Positions 22,577 through 31,704 of a stretch of 64,000 bases of DNA are shown here, piece by piece. The notes below the pieces were generated by a model. That model made no database searches, had not been told where the DNA came from, and saw only the letters and a program-made list of their open reading frames with translations. Location: contig JAFGIW010000003.1 of the NCBI GenBank assembly GCA_016929415.1, positions 28,057 to 92,056 of the forward strand, given 5' to 3'. Position 1 is the first letter of the stretch, and every line of letters begins with the position of its first letter. A program made the translations under genes and the position numbers. The DNA comes from Chitinispirillaceae bacterium. Lineage in GTDB: Bacteria; Fibrobacterota; Chitinivibrionia; Chitinivibrionales; Chitinispirillaceae.

Positions 22577-23004
22577 CCTTGGTTTATTGTTTAATTTTCA
22601 ATTTTACGCGCTTAAATATTGATAAATTGTTTTTTTTTATAATTCCTTCATTATTTATGCACCGCCAGCCGCACTGACCTATGGATTAAGCAGTTTTCAG
22701 GGAACAGGGTGTATGAATTGACAGGTGTAGTATCTGTACGGGAGCGGGCGTCCGCAATGACACCCTTTTCTGAGGCACCATCACGTGTAGGTCGCTTCGT
22801 TACATCGCCCCTCCCAACGACATCCTGAAACGACTTTCCTAGGTAATATACTATTGCGGGTTGTTTCAATAACAGATAAAACAGCAACCTGCCGGTTTTA
22901 CTCTCTTTGGATATAAGATTTTTTACTATAGAAATAAGGGAATGATTAAAATCACTGGGGCAACCGTGGAAACGATTCATACGGAGTTGGCCTCTTTTTA
23001 ACTG

Positions 23005-23033
23005 TTGACTTAACCGCTGTGTCCGAATTATAT
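23005..23033 (+). promoter_or_regulatory. Sigma-70-type promoter of perR-like gene
   Basis: TTGACT (23005-23010) and TTATAT (23028-23033) are 17 bases apart, a good -35/-10 pair. The predicted transcript starts about 25 bases before ATG 23066. Confidence 0.6.
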
Positions 23034-23042
23034 TCATAATAA
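23028..23042 (+). promoter_or_regulatory. Putative PerR box
   Basis: TTATATTCATAATAA matches the PerR-box consensus TTATAATnATTATAA at 12 of 14 defined positions and overlaps the -10 element of the promoter. This placement suits autorepression of the regulator and repression of the downstream catalase gene until peroxide is sensed. Confidence 0.5.
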
Positions 23043-23065
23043 TAACTATTACTATTAATATAATA

Positions 23066-23458
23066 ATGAATCACCGAAAAAGCAAGCAGCGCGAAAAGAT
23101 AGTACAGATCCTCAGGCAAACGAGGGTTCATCCGACGGCGGACTGGATCTATGAAACAGTGCGCAAAGAGATGCCGAAGGTGAGCCTGGGAACAGTCTAC
23201 CGGAATCTTAACGTATTAATCGAGCAGGGGCATGTTCAAAAGCTGTCGCTGGAGGGAACGATTGATCGCTTCGAGGCAAAAATAACGCCGCACTATCATC
23301 TGATATGTGAAAAGTGCGGCAGCGTGCAGGATTTCGACATGCCCCATCCGGGAGACATCAACATGAAGGCACAGGCATTCTGTGATTTCAGGATCAACCG
23401 GCACCGCATCGACTTTTACGGAGTATGCAAACAATGTCAATTAAACGATAACCCTTAA
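23066..23458 (+). CDS. PerR-like Fur-family peroxide regulator
   Basis: A 130-residue Fur-superfamily repressor with winged helix ([25 protein letters not shown], in two helices; [13 protein letters not shown]) and metal-binding domain. The structural zinc cysteines are CEKC and CKQC. The regulatory-site residues include the histidines of [10 protein letters not shown] and an aspartate-rich loop. It is 25 bp upstream of the catalase gene and carries a PerR-type box in its promoter, so peroxide control of the operon is likely. It is more divergent from the 6734 and 38528 regulators than those are from each other. Confidence 0.88.
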   Translation: MNHRKSKQREKIVQILRQTRVHPTADWIYETVRKEMPKVSLGTVYRNLNVLIEQGHVQKLSLEGTIDRFEAKITPHYHLICEKCGSVQDFDMPHPGDINMKAQAFCDFRINRHRIDFYGVCKQCQLNDNP

Positions 23459-23483
23459 CCTTCAACGGATCAGGAGGCTTCTT

Positions 23484-24935
23484 ATGAGTCGAAAACTGAC
23501 CTACACCAACGGCGCCCCGGTGGCCGACAATCAAAACGTCCTTACCGCCGGAAAACGCGGTCCCATGCTGCTTCAGGATGTATGGTTTCTCGAAAAACTT
23601 GCTCATTTCGACCGGGAGGTCATTCCCGAACGGCGCATGCACGCCAAGGGGTCGGGCGCTTTCGGTACCTTTACCGTTACGCACGACATCACGAAATACA
23701 CGAAAGCGAAGATTTACTCCCAGATCGGCAAAAAAACCGAATGCTTCGTCCGTTTCTCCACGGTGGCCGGGGAGCGCGGCGCGGCGGATGCCGAACGGGA
23801 CATCAGGGGCTTTGCGATGAAATTCTACACCGAGGAGGGGAACTGGGACCTCGTGGGCAACAACACGCCGGTGTTCTTTCTCAAGGACCCGCTTAAATTC
23901 CCCGACCTCAACCATGCGGTCAAGCGCGACCCGAAGAACAATATGCGCAGCGCGAAAAACAACTGGGATTTCTGGACCTCGCTCCCCGAGGCGCTTCATC
24001 AGGTGACCATCACCATGAGCGACCGCGGTATCCCCCTGTCCTATCGCCATATGAACGGCTACGGCAGCCATGCCTACAGTTTGATCGATGCAAAAAACGA
24101 GCGTTTCTGGGTGAAGTTCCATTTCAAAACGCAGCAGGGCATCAAATGCCTTACCGATGCGGAGGCCGAGGCGATCGTCGCCAAAGACCGTGAAAGCCAT
24201 CAGCGCGATCTTTTCGAGAGTATCGAAAAGGGAGATTTCCCTAAATGGGACATGAAGATTCAGATTATGCCCGAAAAGGATGCAGCAACGTGCCCCTTTA
24301 ACCCGTTCGATCTGACGAAGGTATGGTCGCATAAGGAGTATCCGCTTATCGAAGTCGGGGTAATGGAACTCAACCGCAACCCGGAAAACTACTTTGCTGA
24401 AGTCGAGCAATCCGCCTTCAATCCGGCGAACATCGTTCCCGGCATCGGCTTCTCACCCGATAAGATGCTTCAGGGGCGTCTCTTCTCCTACGGCGACGCG
24501 CAGCGGTACCGTCTCGGGGTCAACCACCATCTCATTCCCGTCAACAAATCGCGCTGCCCGTACCACAGTTTCCATCGCGACGGTCTTATGCGCGTTGACG
24601 GCAACTACGGCGCCACGCTCGGTTATGAGCCCAACAGCTATGGCGAATGGCAGGAGCAGCCCGGCGCGAAAGAACCGCCGCTCCCGCTTGGCGGATCGGC
24701 CGATCACTGGAATCACCGCGAGGATGACGATTATTATTCGCAGCCGGCTGCGCTGTTCAACCTGATGAGCGCCGAACAGAAAAAAGCGCTCTTCGAAAAT
24801 ACCGCACGCGCCATGGGCGACGCTCCGCGCGAGATCAAGATCCGGCACATCGGGAATTGCCTCAAGGCGGACAAAGCCTACGGCCAGGGAGTCGCCGAAG
24901 CGCTCGGGATTCCGTTGAGTGAGGTGAAGGGTTAG
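23484..24935 (+). CDS. katA: Monofunctional heme catalase
   Basis: A 483-residue small-subunit (clade 3 size) catalase converting hydrogen peroxide to water and oxygen. The catalytic His53 ([12 protein letters not shown]), Asn126 ([11 protein letters not shown]) and the proximal heme ligand Tyr336 ([12 protein letters not shown]) are all present. AGGAGG precedes ATG 23484. It forms an operon with the PerR-like gene. Presence of a full catalase shows that the organism meets oxygen at least transiently. Confidence 0.97.
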   Translation: MSRKLTYTNGAPVADNQNVLTAGKRGPMLLQDVWFLEKLAHFDREVIPERRMHAKGSGAFGTFTVTHDITKYTKAKIYSQIGKKTECFVRFSTVAGERGAADAERDIRGFAMKFYTEEGNWDLVGNNTPVFFLKDPLKFPDLNHAVKRDPKNNMRSAKNNWDFWTSLPEALHQVTITMSDRGIPLSYRHMNGYGSHAYSLIDAKNERFWVKFHFKTQQGIKCLTDAEAEAIVAKDRESHQRDLFESIEKGDFPKWDMKIQIMPEKDAATCPFNPFDLTKVWSHKEYPLIEVGVMELNRNPENYFAEVEQSAFNPANIVPGIGFSPDKMLQGRLFSYGDAQRYRLGVNHHLIPVNKSRCPYHSFHRDGLMRVDGNYGATLGYEPNSYGEWQEQPGAKEPPLPLGGSADHWNHREDDDYYSQPAALFNLMSAEQKKALFENTARAMGDAPREIKIRHIGNCLKADKAYGQGVAEALGIPLSEVKG

Positions 24936-24949
24936 ATGCATGCCCGTCG

Positions 24950-24982
24950 GGGGCGGTAAACCGTTTGCGGTTTATCAGCCCC
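24950..24982 (+). terminator. Hairpin after catalase gene
   Basis: GGGGC and TAAACC pair with GGTTTA and GCCCC, with small internal mismatches and a six-base loop GTTTGC. A modest T-rich stretch (TATGTATTTTC) follows. Likely a terminator of the perR-katA operon. Confidence 0.5.
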
Positions 24983-25053
24983 GGTTATGTATTTTCAAGC
25001 ATGCGGCATGGGCCGCCTAGAATCATTCAACCTCATCCAAAGGAGCAGACTCC

Positions 25054-25524
25054 ATGAAAGGTAATGAAAAACTCATCGCCACCCTCAACGCGCTTCTCGC
25101 CGACGAGCTCACGGCAATCAACCAGTACATGGTCCATTCCGAAATGTGCGACGACTGGGGGTACGAGAAGCTGCATGCGCACTTCGAGAAGCGGGCGATC
25201 GACGAAATGAAACATGCCGAAAAGCTGATCGGCCGCATCCTGTTTCTCGAGGGCACCCCGGTGGTGGCCACGCTCAACAAGATCATGATAGGCGCCGACG
25301 TGACGAAACAGCTGGCAAATGATCATTCCGCCGAAGAAGGCGCCATCGCCGCCTACAACGACGCCATAGGACTCGCCGGAGAGGTGAAGGATTTCGCCAC
25401 CCGCGACCTGCTGCAGCAGATCCTCAACGACGAGGACGCCCACATGGACGGCATCGAGGGGCTGCAGGGCCAGATCGAACAGATGACACTGCAGATTTTC
25501 CTGACCACGCAGGTCAAGGGGTAG
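25054..25524 (+). CDS. bfr: Bacterioferritin
   Basis: A 156-residue bacterioferritin that oxidises Fe(II) and stores it as a mineral in a 24-subunit shell. The dinuclear ferroxidase ligands are complete: Glu18, Glu51, His54, Glu94, Glu127 and His130. Met52, the residue that binds heme between two subunits, is present in IDEMKHAEK. The length and start (MKGNEKLIATLNALL) match the family. It lies beside the peroxide-defence genes, where removal of free iron limits Fenton chemistry. Confidence 0.96.
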   Translation: MKGNEKLIATLNALLADELTAINQYMVHSEMCDDWGYEKLHAHFEKRAIDEMKHAEKLIGRILFLEGTPVVATLNKIMIGADVTKQLANDHSAEEGAIAAYNDAIGLAGEVKDFATRDLLQQILNDEDAHMDGIEGLQGQIEQMTLQIFLTTQVKG

Positions 25525-25549
25525 GGGGTAGACCAAATCCTTTTCTGAT

Positions 25550-25581
25550 GGTACGGAATGCCCGTTGAGGAGTTCCGTACC
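25550..25581. terminator. Hairpin between convergent genes
   Basis: GGTACGGAA (25550-25558) and TTCCGTACC (25573-25581) form a perfect 9-bp stem with a 14-base loop between the convergent bfr and prenyltransferase genes. There is no T-run, so its ability to end transcription is uncertain. The remaining gap to 25723 holds no gene I can support. Confidence 0.4.
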
Positions 25582-25723
25582 TGCCTCAGTACTATACCCG
25601 CACGACGATATCTTTCGGCCAATATTTCTTTTATAACACGGCAGCAATTGATGTTGCATCTGGGGAAGCCGCAGCGCGCTGCTAAAGGCGGTCTGAATAA
25701 TCCACTGAGATGATTTGACACTA

Positions 25724-26635
25724 TCACCCGGTTCTCCCAAGTATCACCGCGATGGAGATCAGCGATCCGAGCCCCATCATACATGCGTAGGTAAGGAACT
25801 GAGCGACTTTCGGCGTCGGGCGAAGCGCGAGGAGCGTGGTTAATAAAATGCCTAATGCAATATAAACAAGATCGATATAAAGATAGGTTGTGTTGTATTC
25901 CCCGGTAAGGTAAACGGCGAAACTGAGGGCGAACGAGACGACAAGGCAGCTGCATGCGAAGAACACCGTGCGTTTCAGCCCGTACTTTTTCGGAAACGTC
26001 TCCACCGGCGTATGCTGATCCTGCAGAAAATCCCGGATGTCGGTGACCGCACGGCCGCCGAACATGGCGACGAAAAACATGGCGGCAAGCAGGTATACCC
26101 CCGGCGTCAATGAACCGGCCATTGCTCCCATGACGGCATAGAGCGCCTGAAGAAGCCCGAGCGTCAAGCCCCGCATGATCGCCGTCTCGAAGAGATGAAA
26201 CGCAAGGCCGAGAATGACGGCTGCGATAACGACCCATGGAATGAGGCTCGGAGGTGAGATCCATGCAGTGAGAAGTAAACTTGCCAGCAGAAATAGTGAT
26301 GAAAACGTCCAGCCGAAAGCTACCGGTATCTCCCCTGCGGAGACAGGATTAAGCCTGATCCGGGCTCGCGGCCCCGTGCAGTCAAGATGCCGGTCGGCAA
26401 CGAAATCCATTGAAAAGCCGCCGGTCGCCAGCAGAAAACCGGCAATCGTCATCAGGAGCGAGCATTTACCCGGGGCTCCAGCGGCACGCGCGCCGATGCC
26501 GGTGAGTGCGGCGACCATAACGGTGCGGTTGATACGGAAGAGTTTGAGGAAACCTACGATATGTTTTTTAATTGATGTCCTCCCGGAGAGCATCAACGGA
26601 TTGCCGGATCGATCAGTTGACATCGCGTATTTCAT
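25724..26635 (-). CDS. UbiA-family prenyltransferase-like membrane protein
   Basis: A 303-residue protein with eight or nine membrane helices and both aspartate motifs of the UbiA superfamily: DFVADRHLD (residues 77-85) and DIRDFLQD (about 200). These bind the magnesium diphosphate of the prenyl donor. Many members make quinones, hemes or chlorophylls; neighbours here (bacterioferritin, nickel transporter) do not point to one of these. The substrate remains open. Confidence 0.8.
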   Translation of the reverse strand: MKYAMSTDRSGNPLMLSGRTSIKKHIVGFLKLFRINRTVMVAALTGIGARAAGAPGKCSLLMTIAGFLLATGGFSMDFVADRHLDCTGPRARIRLNPVSAGEIPVAFGWTFSSLFLLASLLLTAWISPPSLIPWVVIAAVILGLAFHLFETAIMRGLTLGLLQALYAVMGAMAGSLTPGVYLLAAMFFVAMFGGRAVTDIRDFLQDQHTPVETFPKKYGLKRTVFFACSCLVVSFALSFAVYLTGEYNTTYLYIDLVYIALGILLTTLLALRPTPKVAQFLTYACMMGLGSLISIAVILGRTG

Positions 26636-26748
26636 AGTGTCTCCTTTTCACGTGTTGTCAAGTACGACCGAGAACCAACATAGGCACCCCGTTGGTTTAT
26701 TCATTTCACCGATTGCCCCACCGAGGTTTCCGTGGTTTCTGTACAGCC

Positions 26749-27648
26749 TCATCCGAATGCGATCAGCGCCCCGATTGCAAGAATTAATACTCCACCCAGG
26801 CAGCGAATTCCTTTTATCAGTTTGGGCAGGAAGGTTCGGTCGCTTTGTCGGATAACGGTCCCGCCGACAGCACTCCCCACCGTTCCCGCGATGCTTACCG
26901 TAATCGCCATTCCGATTGAAACCGCAATAACCGCCGCCAATCCTACGTGGAGTATCCCGATGATGCTCGAAAAGGAAAGTATGAGAAAGACGCCGGGACA
27001 GGGAGCAATTCCCGCGATGACGGCCACCATCGGCAGACTCGAAGAGCCGCGAAGCAGTCTGCCTGCAACCGAGTTTGCTGCGCCCTCAATAACTGAAGAA
27101 AAAAGGATGATGCCGCCCGCAACCATTACAAGCACGCCGCTGAGCGTTATAAAACGGGACGAATAGATTTCGCTTTCGGCAAGCCCGCCTCCGAACGCCG
27201 CCCTTACCACGAAAAACAGCAGGATTGAAGAACCGGTATGGGTAAGCGAAAAAACCGCCCCCGCAACCCAGGTGGAGCGAAACGATGTCGCCTGTGTCAA
27301 ACCATGGGAAACGAAAAGCGCCTTTGCATGTCCGGGCCCGAGGCTGTGAATTATACCGTAAAAAAATGCCATGATGAGCAGACCGGCAATAGAGGAAGGT
27401 TTCGGTTGTTCCATTATTCTCCGTAACCGTTGCGATAACTTCGCCGAGAGGTCGCGCTGAAGCGACAGAAGCGTACCGCTGAAGGGAAGATGCTTCCAGA
27501 AGAGGGCATTTCCGCGCATTCGTTGCCGCGGCGCTTTTTCTACCGGAGGTTGCTGTACAGTATCCGCTAATGGTGATCGAAGGGGATTAGGCTGGGCATA
27601 ACCGGGAAAAAAACAAAGAAGTACGGATAGAACAATACAATATTTCAC
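26749..27648 (-). CDS. NicO/RcnA-type nickel-cobalt transporter
   Basis: A 299-residue membrane protein with a signal peptide, a soluble segment to about residue 85 and six helices. The transmembrane signature IIHSLGPGHAKALFVSHG is the H-x-x-GPGHxK motif of NicO/RcnA proteins, and IAPCPGVFLILSFS in the second half is a further family block. Members export or import nickel and cobalt. The start overlaps the stop of the DUF1007 gene, its usual partner, and a NikR gene lies 3.3 kb further upstream. Confidence 0.85.
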   Translation of the reverse strand: MKYCIVLSVLLCFFPGYAQPNPLRSPLADTVQQPPVEKAPRQRMRGNALFWKHLPFSGTLLSLQRDLSAKLSQRLRRIMEQPKPSSIAGLLIMAFFYGIIHSLGPGHAKALFVSHGLTQATSFRSTWVAGAVFSLTHTGSSILLFFVVRAAFGGGLAESEIYSSRFITLSGVLVMVAGGIILFSSVIEGAANSVAGRLLRGSSSLPMVAVIAGIAPCPGVFLILSFSSIIGILHVGLAAVIAVSIGMAITVSIAGTVGSAVGGTVIRQSDRTFLPKLIKGIRCLGGVLILAIGALIAFG

Positions 27649-28310
27649 TGTTGTTTCCTTTTTATTGAAAGGATTATGTGGTCGATATAATCGTCCTTTT
27701 TAAACCTGATGCCGCCTTCCCACGCTTTATTAGTTGATATCTGTACGAGCTCTTTTTTTAAATCAAATGCAATGAACATCGAGGGATCGTTGAAAAATAC
27801 GACGATATCCTGTCCGGCGATTTCCATTAAAGGCAGAGCGCAGGGGATGAAGAAGCTGTACCGTACCTTCAGACCGGGTTGTATGACGGCAACGAAGTTT
27901 TCCGCCTTATTAGTTTGAAGAAGCTTTTTTCCCCAGGTGAAAACAATGAAAAAACCACTGCGTGCGGAAAAGGAAAAAGCTTCCCGCTCCATCTTGTTAA
28001 ATTCATCTTTTTCAAAACGGTTGTTGCGGTTGAGGTCGAATTCATTAATAAGCGACGCGCTGTACATTTCGTCCATGTCCCAGAAGACATTTATGCCGCT
28101 CAGTGTTGAGTCGGTCAACATGAATTTCGCCATCACATCGATGAAAAGGTGCGGATGAGCGGAAAGCGCAATTACGCCGCAAAAAAGACAAATGGTAATC
28201 CGGGCTGCAAAACGGCGGATAGTATGAAGCATCAATATTCGTTCTTTCTTCGGGCGCACCCCGACGATTTCTTCGACCGGAGCGACGGCCTTCTCAAATG
28301 CGACAGTCAT
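27645..28310 (-). CDS. DUF1007 family periplasmic protein
   Basis: A DUF1007 protein; the family is exported and regularly encoded beside NicO transporters. ATG 28310 overlaps the upstream stop (ATGA), but the signal peptide (RRFAARITICLFCGVIALSA) starts near ATG 28232, so the shorter 195-residue form may be the mature precursor. The family motif HPHLFIDV follows the cleavage site, and the acidic DLNRNNRFEKDEF segment resembles an EF-hand calcium loop. Likely a metal-handling partner of the transporter. Confidence 0.8.
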   Translation of the reverse strand: MTVAFEKAVAPVEEIVGVRPKKERILMLHTIRRFAARITICLFCGVIALSAHPHLFIDVMAKFMLTDSTLSGINVFWDMDEMYSASLINEFDLNRNNRFEKDEFNKMEREAFSFSARSGFFIVFTWGKKLLQTNKAENFVAVIQPGLKVRYSFFIPCALPLMEIAGQDIVVFFNDPSMFIAFDLKKELVQISTNKAWEGGIRFKKDDYIDHIILSIKRKQQ

Positions 28311-30391
28311 CGGCTGCCGATATACACAAAAATAGGGTTCGAATAAAACCAGAGATCGTTCCAGGCGATCGCCTCGGTATTCATATAATTCTCATCCATG
28401 AGCGGGTTCCCCTGATCGTCGACTTCGCCGGGAGACCCAACCTTCAGATTGGTTCCGCGAAGACGGTAGTAGGTCGGCCGTGTACAGGTGATCGTGGTGC
28501 GGATGACCTGCAGGTTGCCTTCGATGCGCCAATCGGCGGCGGTAAAACGCCGCAGCACCTTAGTTGTCGGATTGACCGGATTGGTATAGGCTTCCCGATC
28601 GGACGGGTTGACTTTTCCAATGATCGAACCGCCGATGAGATCAATATGGTCCACCCGCACGCTGTCGCCGTGGTTGTTGACTGAAGGGCTCTTGAACCGT
28701 ATCGTCAATGCAAGCTCGCTTTTCCGCGCGGGAAGATCCGCCCCCATGGGAGCAATGCCGATGCCGTCATCAAGAGAAAAATCAAGTGTTGATATCAGAT
28801 CGCCGTGCACGATGAAGATTTCTCCGCATCGCATCCCCTCAAGCCATGCCCGGGCGCCGGTATCGGTTACCGTCGACCAGGTTTTTGCATACTCTCCCGG
28901 CCAGAAATCGGCGATGGTCGTATGGAAGTCGGAGTTGACAATAGTCCAGTAATGGCGCCCCTCGCCAAGCAGTGCGTCCCAGATTCCGCCGACGCGGGAA
29001 AGGATGTAATCCGCACCGCCCCAGGTGCAATTTCGGGGGAGACCGGTGCGTCCGTAGCTGCCGCGAAGCGGGTTTTTTTGATGACCCGGCATCCCTTCGA
29101 AACCGAGACCGACTTCGGGCGCGCAGTTGTGGAAATCGCGCATATCGCCGACGGAGTAGGGTCCGATTGCTTCGCGCGACGGATGATTGACGAAAAAATA
29201 ACTCGATGCCGGGAAATTGTCTTTCAGCCAGGTGAGTGCCGCGATCGAGTTAGCGTGTTCGTAGGCATTATTTTTCGGCAATTGCGGTATGCTTGTATCG
29301 TAATCGTTGAAGTCGAATTGATATTCAAATTCGGCGATCGCCCTCGGTTGATCGGCGTCGTCGATGAACCCGACGCTCGCGTGTTCGTGGCCGGGACAGT
29401 TCCATTCGAGGCCCTGCAAAATAATTTTATCAGGATACTTTTTTCGTTGCCCGAGCAGCTTCGGCCATGAATACTCTGTGATCGTATACCATCGCGGAAT
29501 ATAGACACCCCCGAACTGAGCGCGGGGGGCTGCAAGGTTCTGGTACGGATCGTCGACGATGTAACGATCTGCGGTGTCGCGGTAGAAGGCCCCGCCGTGT
29601 TCCGAATTGACATAAACATCGAGCCCCCCTTCGCCGAACGCATGAACGAGAAGCGAATCCTGTATGAAGGATCCGTCGGTGAGCACCGTATGGTTATGGA
29701 TGTCGGATGCGACCCATTGCTTTTTGACGAGTGTCACCGACGGCAGATTCCGGATCTCGTTGACCGGACCTGAAAAAACGACATAATCCTCCCGGCAAAA
29801 ATAAATCGTATCGGCGGCGGGACAGGCGGGCTGTATGATGGAGGGAATTATGTGTCGTTTTTTATCAATATAGCCTCTGCACCCGTTGTCGATTACCAGT
29901 ACCCGTTTCGTTTTCAATTTTATTTCCGGACCGGTAATATCGAGAATGTACATGCCGGCCGGCAATTTTCTTTCGGGAAAACGGATGAAAGATTTTTCCC
30001 CGGCGGCGTGCTTGACGACTCGGCCATGCAGGTCGAAAAGCGTTATCGATATCGGGTCGTTCTCTTCCCATTGGAAGGGATGCGGCCTGTCGGTACGAGT
30101 GACACGCACCATATATTCATCATAGGAATCGACAATCAGCGTCTCGGGAAGGCAGTTTTTCCCGTCATTGCTTTCAAGAAAAAACCGTCCGTCACTCCCC
30201 GTCCAGGTAATGGTCGTATAAAAAGCGGAACTCACCCGTACCGAATCGAGCGGCAGACCGTTTTGAGCGCATGTCACTCTTCCTTCAAGATAGGTCTGAG
30301 CGGTAGTCATGCACGGGAGAAAAAATGCACCCACCTGCAGGATGACGAAAACCGGCCGACGGAATCGAACAGTCCATTTTTTCATATCCAT
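28307..30391 (-). CDS. Exported PHP-type metallohydrolase with N-terminal accessory modules
   Basis: A 694-residue exported protein. After a signal peptide (about 1-31) comes a carboxypeptidase-regulatory-like beta domain (residues about 33-100). Next is a module resembling a type IX secretion sorting tail (ISITLFDLHGRVV...LPAGMYILDI, about 114-170). The rest (about 225-694) is a PHP/CehA-like metallohydrolase beginning WVASDIHNHTVLTDGS, with further metal histidines in NSEHGG, FVNHPSRE and NSDFHT. The enzyme probably hydrolyses a phosphate or other ester outside the cytoplasm. A sorting-type module ahead of the catalytic domain, rather than at the C-terminus, is unusual. Confidence 0.8.
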   Translation of the reverse strand: MDMKKWTVRFRRPVFVILQVGAFFLPCMTTAQTYLEGRVTCAQNGLPLDSVRVSSAFYTTITWTGSDGRFFLESNDGKNCLPETLIVDSYDEYMVRVTRTDRPHPFQWEENDPISITLFDLHGRVVKHAAGEKSFIRFPERKLPAGMYILDITGPEIKLKTKRVLVIDNGCRGYIDKKRHIIPSIIQPACPAADTIYFCREDYVVFSGPVNEIRNLPSVTLVKKQWVASDIHNHTVLTDGSFIQDSLLVHAFGEGGLDVYVNSEHGGAFYRDTADRYIVDDPYQNLAAPRAQFGGVYIPRWYTITEYSWPKLLGQRKKYPDKIILQGLEWNCPGHEHASVGFIDDADQPRAIAEFEYQFDFNDYDTSIPQLPKNNAYEHANSIAALTWLKDNFPASSYFFVNHPSREAIGPYSVGDMRDFHNCAPEVGLGFEGMPGHQKNPLRGSYGRTGLPRNCTWGGADYILSRVGGIWDALLGEGRHYWTIVNSDFHTTIADFWPGEYAKTWSTVTDTGARAWLEGMRCGEIFIVHGDLISTLDFSLDDGIGIAPMGADLPARKSELALTIRFKSPSVNNHGDSVRVDHIDLIGGSIIGKVNPSDREAYTNPVNPTTKVLRRFTAADWRIEGNLQVIRTTITCTRPTYYRLRGTNLKVGSPGEVDDQGNPLMDENYMNTEAIAWNDLWFYSNPIFVYIGSR

Positions 30392-30911
30392 AAGCCTTTT
30401 TATGAATGCGTAATGGACTATCGTAATAATTAAATGAAATTCATACGATATTTAAATAATCTTTTGATAATATACTTTTATATAAGTCGAAGTGTCGGTG
30501 GTAAAAATCAGGCAGATTATTTCGAAACGGCGGTCGATTTGACCGGCCGGGTGGAGTTTCACCAGTGCACGAGCGACATTCCATTGCACGCTTTCGGTGA
30601 CGGTGAAGGCGAGACCGGGGGTGAGGAGAAGGTCGGCTTTATTGAGTTTCGGCAGGAAACCGGGGTGTGCGTCAGGTAGACGATGAAACCGATGTGAAGA
30701 AATTTGACGATTTGACGGTCCATGGTTTCAGCCGATTTCGAACGTGTGACTTTCCTGGCTAAGAAAATCAAGGTATCTCAAACGGCGGGGGAAATATAAA
30801 GACCGGGGAAAAGAGTTTCAAATCCGCCGGGCGGGGAGAATAGTTCCGATCAAAGGGTGATTATGAAACGTCAATCCAGCGATATGAGCGGGACACTGTC
30901 CGTCGAGGAAG
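30392..30911. other. 520-bp gap without a supported gene
   Basis: Short frames on both strands lack ribosome binding sites and family features. On the minus strand a stretch around 30680-30520 reads like a worn coding segment (FLPKLNKADLLLTPGLAFTV), but it has no start. It may be the remnant of an outer-membrane protein gene. The left end holds the upstream region of the PHP-type gene. No terminator or RNA gene was recognised. Confidence 0.4.
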
Positions 30912-31328
30912 TCAGATCTTCTTCCCCAGCGTGGCGGGCATGAACTTCCCGAGCTTGACGTGTTTCTGGCTTGCGAGGTTTTCCGCGATGTTCCGCACCA
31001 TGTCCGCCTTTCCCCGCAGCAGCACTACTTCGATGCAGTTGTCGTGGTCGAGGTGAGCATGCATGGTGGAAATGATGTATTCATGGTACTCATGCTGTTT
31101 GTCGGTCAATTTTTCGGTAAGACCGCGCTTATGGTGGTCATACACAAGAATAACCGCCGCCGCGGTTTCGCCCGATGCGTTTTCCCATTCCCTTTTAACT
31201 AGATTATCGCGGATAAGATCGCGTATCGCCTCCGAGCGGTTGGAATATCCCCGGCGTTCGATGTCCGTATCGAACCGTTTGAGCAGCTCCTCCGAAAGCG
31301 AAACGCCGAAACGTATGCACTGGTCCAT
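30912..31328 (-). CDS. nikR: Nickel-responsive regulator NikR
   Basis: A 138-residue NikR. Residues 1-45 are the ribbon-helix-helix DNA-binding domain (DQCIRFGVSLSEELLKRFD); the rest is the ACT-like nickel-sensing domain. The high-affinity nickel ligands are in place: His79, His90, His92 and Cys98 (TMHAHLDHDNCIEV). The frame is open 54 codons further upstream, but AAAGGAAC precedes ATG 31328 and that start matches the family. It is divergent from the TonB-receptor operon, whose upstream region holds a NikR-type operator. Confidence 0.95.
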   Translation of the reverse strand: MDQCIRFGVSLSEELLKRFDTDIERRGYSNRSEAIRDLIRDNLVKREWENASGETAAAVILVYDHHKRGLTEKLTDKQHEYHEYIISTMHAHLDHDNCIEVVLLRGKADMVRNIAENLASQKHVKLGKFMPATLGKKI

Positions 31329-31704
31329 TGATCGGTTCCTTTGTGATGAGGGTTGAGCGTTGTTCCGGGATGAAAAATATATCGTTACTGCGGGCAAATG
31401 CAGCTTGTAAGCCGACTCTTTCTTACACGGTATTCCACACAGGTCATCGACGAAGTGGCCTGGGGATTGCATCCTAATGGGACCCCGCATTCCGCCCTAC
31501 ACGATATAGCCCGCAGGGCAGTCTCGGGTTAAAGACCTTTCAAGCGGCAACAGCATCGTTTAGCCTCATGCGATAATAACAAACATTTAAATTGAAGATC
31601 TCTTGCATTGTCGTGTCACATATTTCTATTTTGTAACACTCGATAGTGCTACAATTTTAAATTATGTGCTATCGCATCAACTATTTTCCCTCAAGGAGGT
31701 ATGA
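31329..31704. other. Divergent nickel regulatory region
   Basis: This 376-bp gap between nikR and the TonB receptor gene holds the NikR-type operator at 31613-31639 and, overlapping it, a second palindrome TTGTAACAC-TCGATA-GTGCTACAA (31631-31654, 8 of 9 pairs). The segment 31390-31560 is GC-rich and can fold into several short stems (for example around GCCCGCAGGGC). I could not match it to a known riboswitch, RNase P or tmRNA. Confidence 0.5.
31613..31639 (+). promoter_or_regulatory. NikR operator
   Basis: GTGTCAC (31613-31619), 13 bases, GTAACAC (31633-31639). This agrees with the NikR motif described for deltaproteobacteria and some others, GTGTTAC-N13/14-GTAACAC, with a single mismatch. 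It lies 66 bp before the TonB receptor start. The adjacent nikR gene supports the assignment. Confidence 0.72.

Larger units (their letters stand above)
22577..23065. repeat. Gap with degenerate GTCATTGCG-type interspersed repeat
   Basis: No gene is supported. The minus strand reads GTCGTTGGGAGGGGCGATG...AACGAAGCGACC (22821-22790) and then GTCATTGCGGACGCCCGCTC (22761-22742). Both resemble the widely scattered GTCATTGCGAGGAGCGA...CGACGAAGCAATC repeats of many bacterial genomes. A 128-codon frame on the minus strand runs through this repeat and is probably not a protein. The right end of the gap (23005-23065) is the promoter of the PerR-like gene. Confidence 0.4.

Noticed and set aside
22651..23037. 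A 128-codon minus-strand frame
   Set aside because: It runs through repeat-like sequence, lacks a ribosome binding site and has no protein-like conservation pattern that I recognise.
25033..25740. Long minus-strand frame opposite the bacterioferritin gene
   Set aside because: It is the complementary shadow of bfr, whose ferroxidase ligands are all present on the plus strand.
30434..30679. Short frames in the 30.4-30.9 kb gap on both strands
   Set aside because: No ribosome binding sites, no family features; the protein-like stretch on the minus strand has no start codon.
31329..31490. N-terminal extension of NikR to 31490
   Set aside because: The extension has no family match, while ATG 31328 has a good ribosome binding site and the standard NikR N-terminus.
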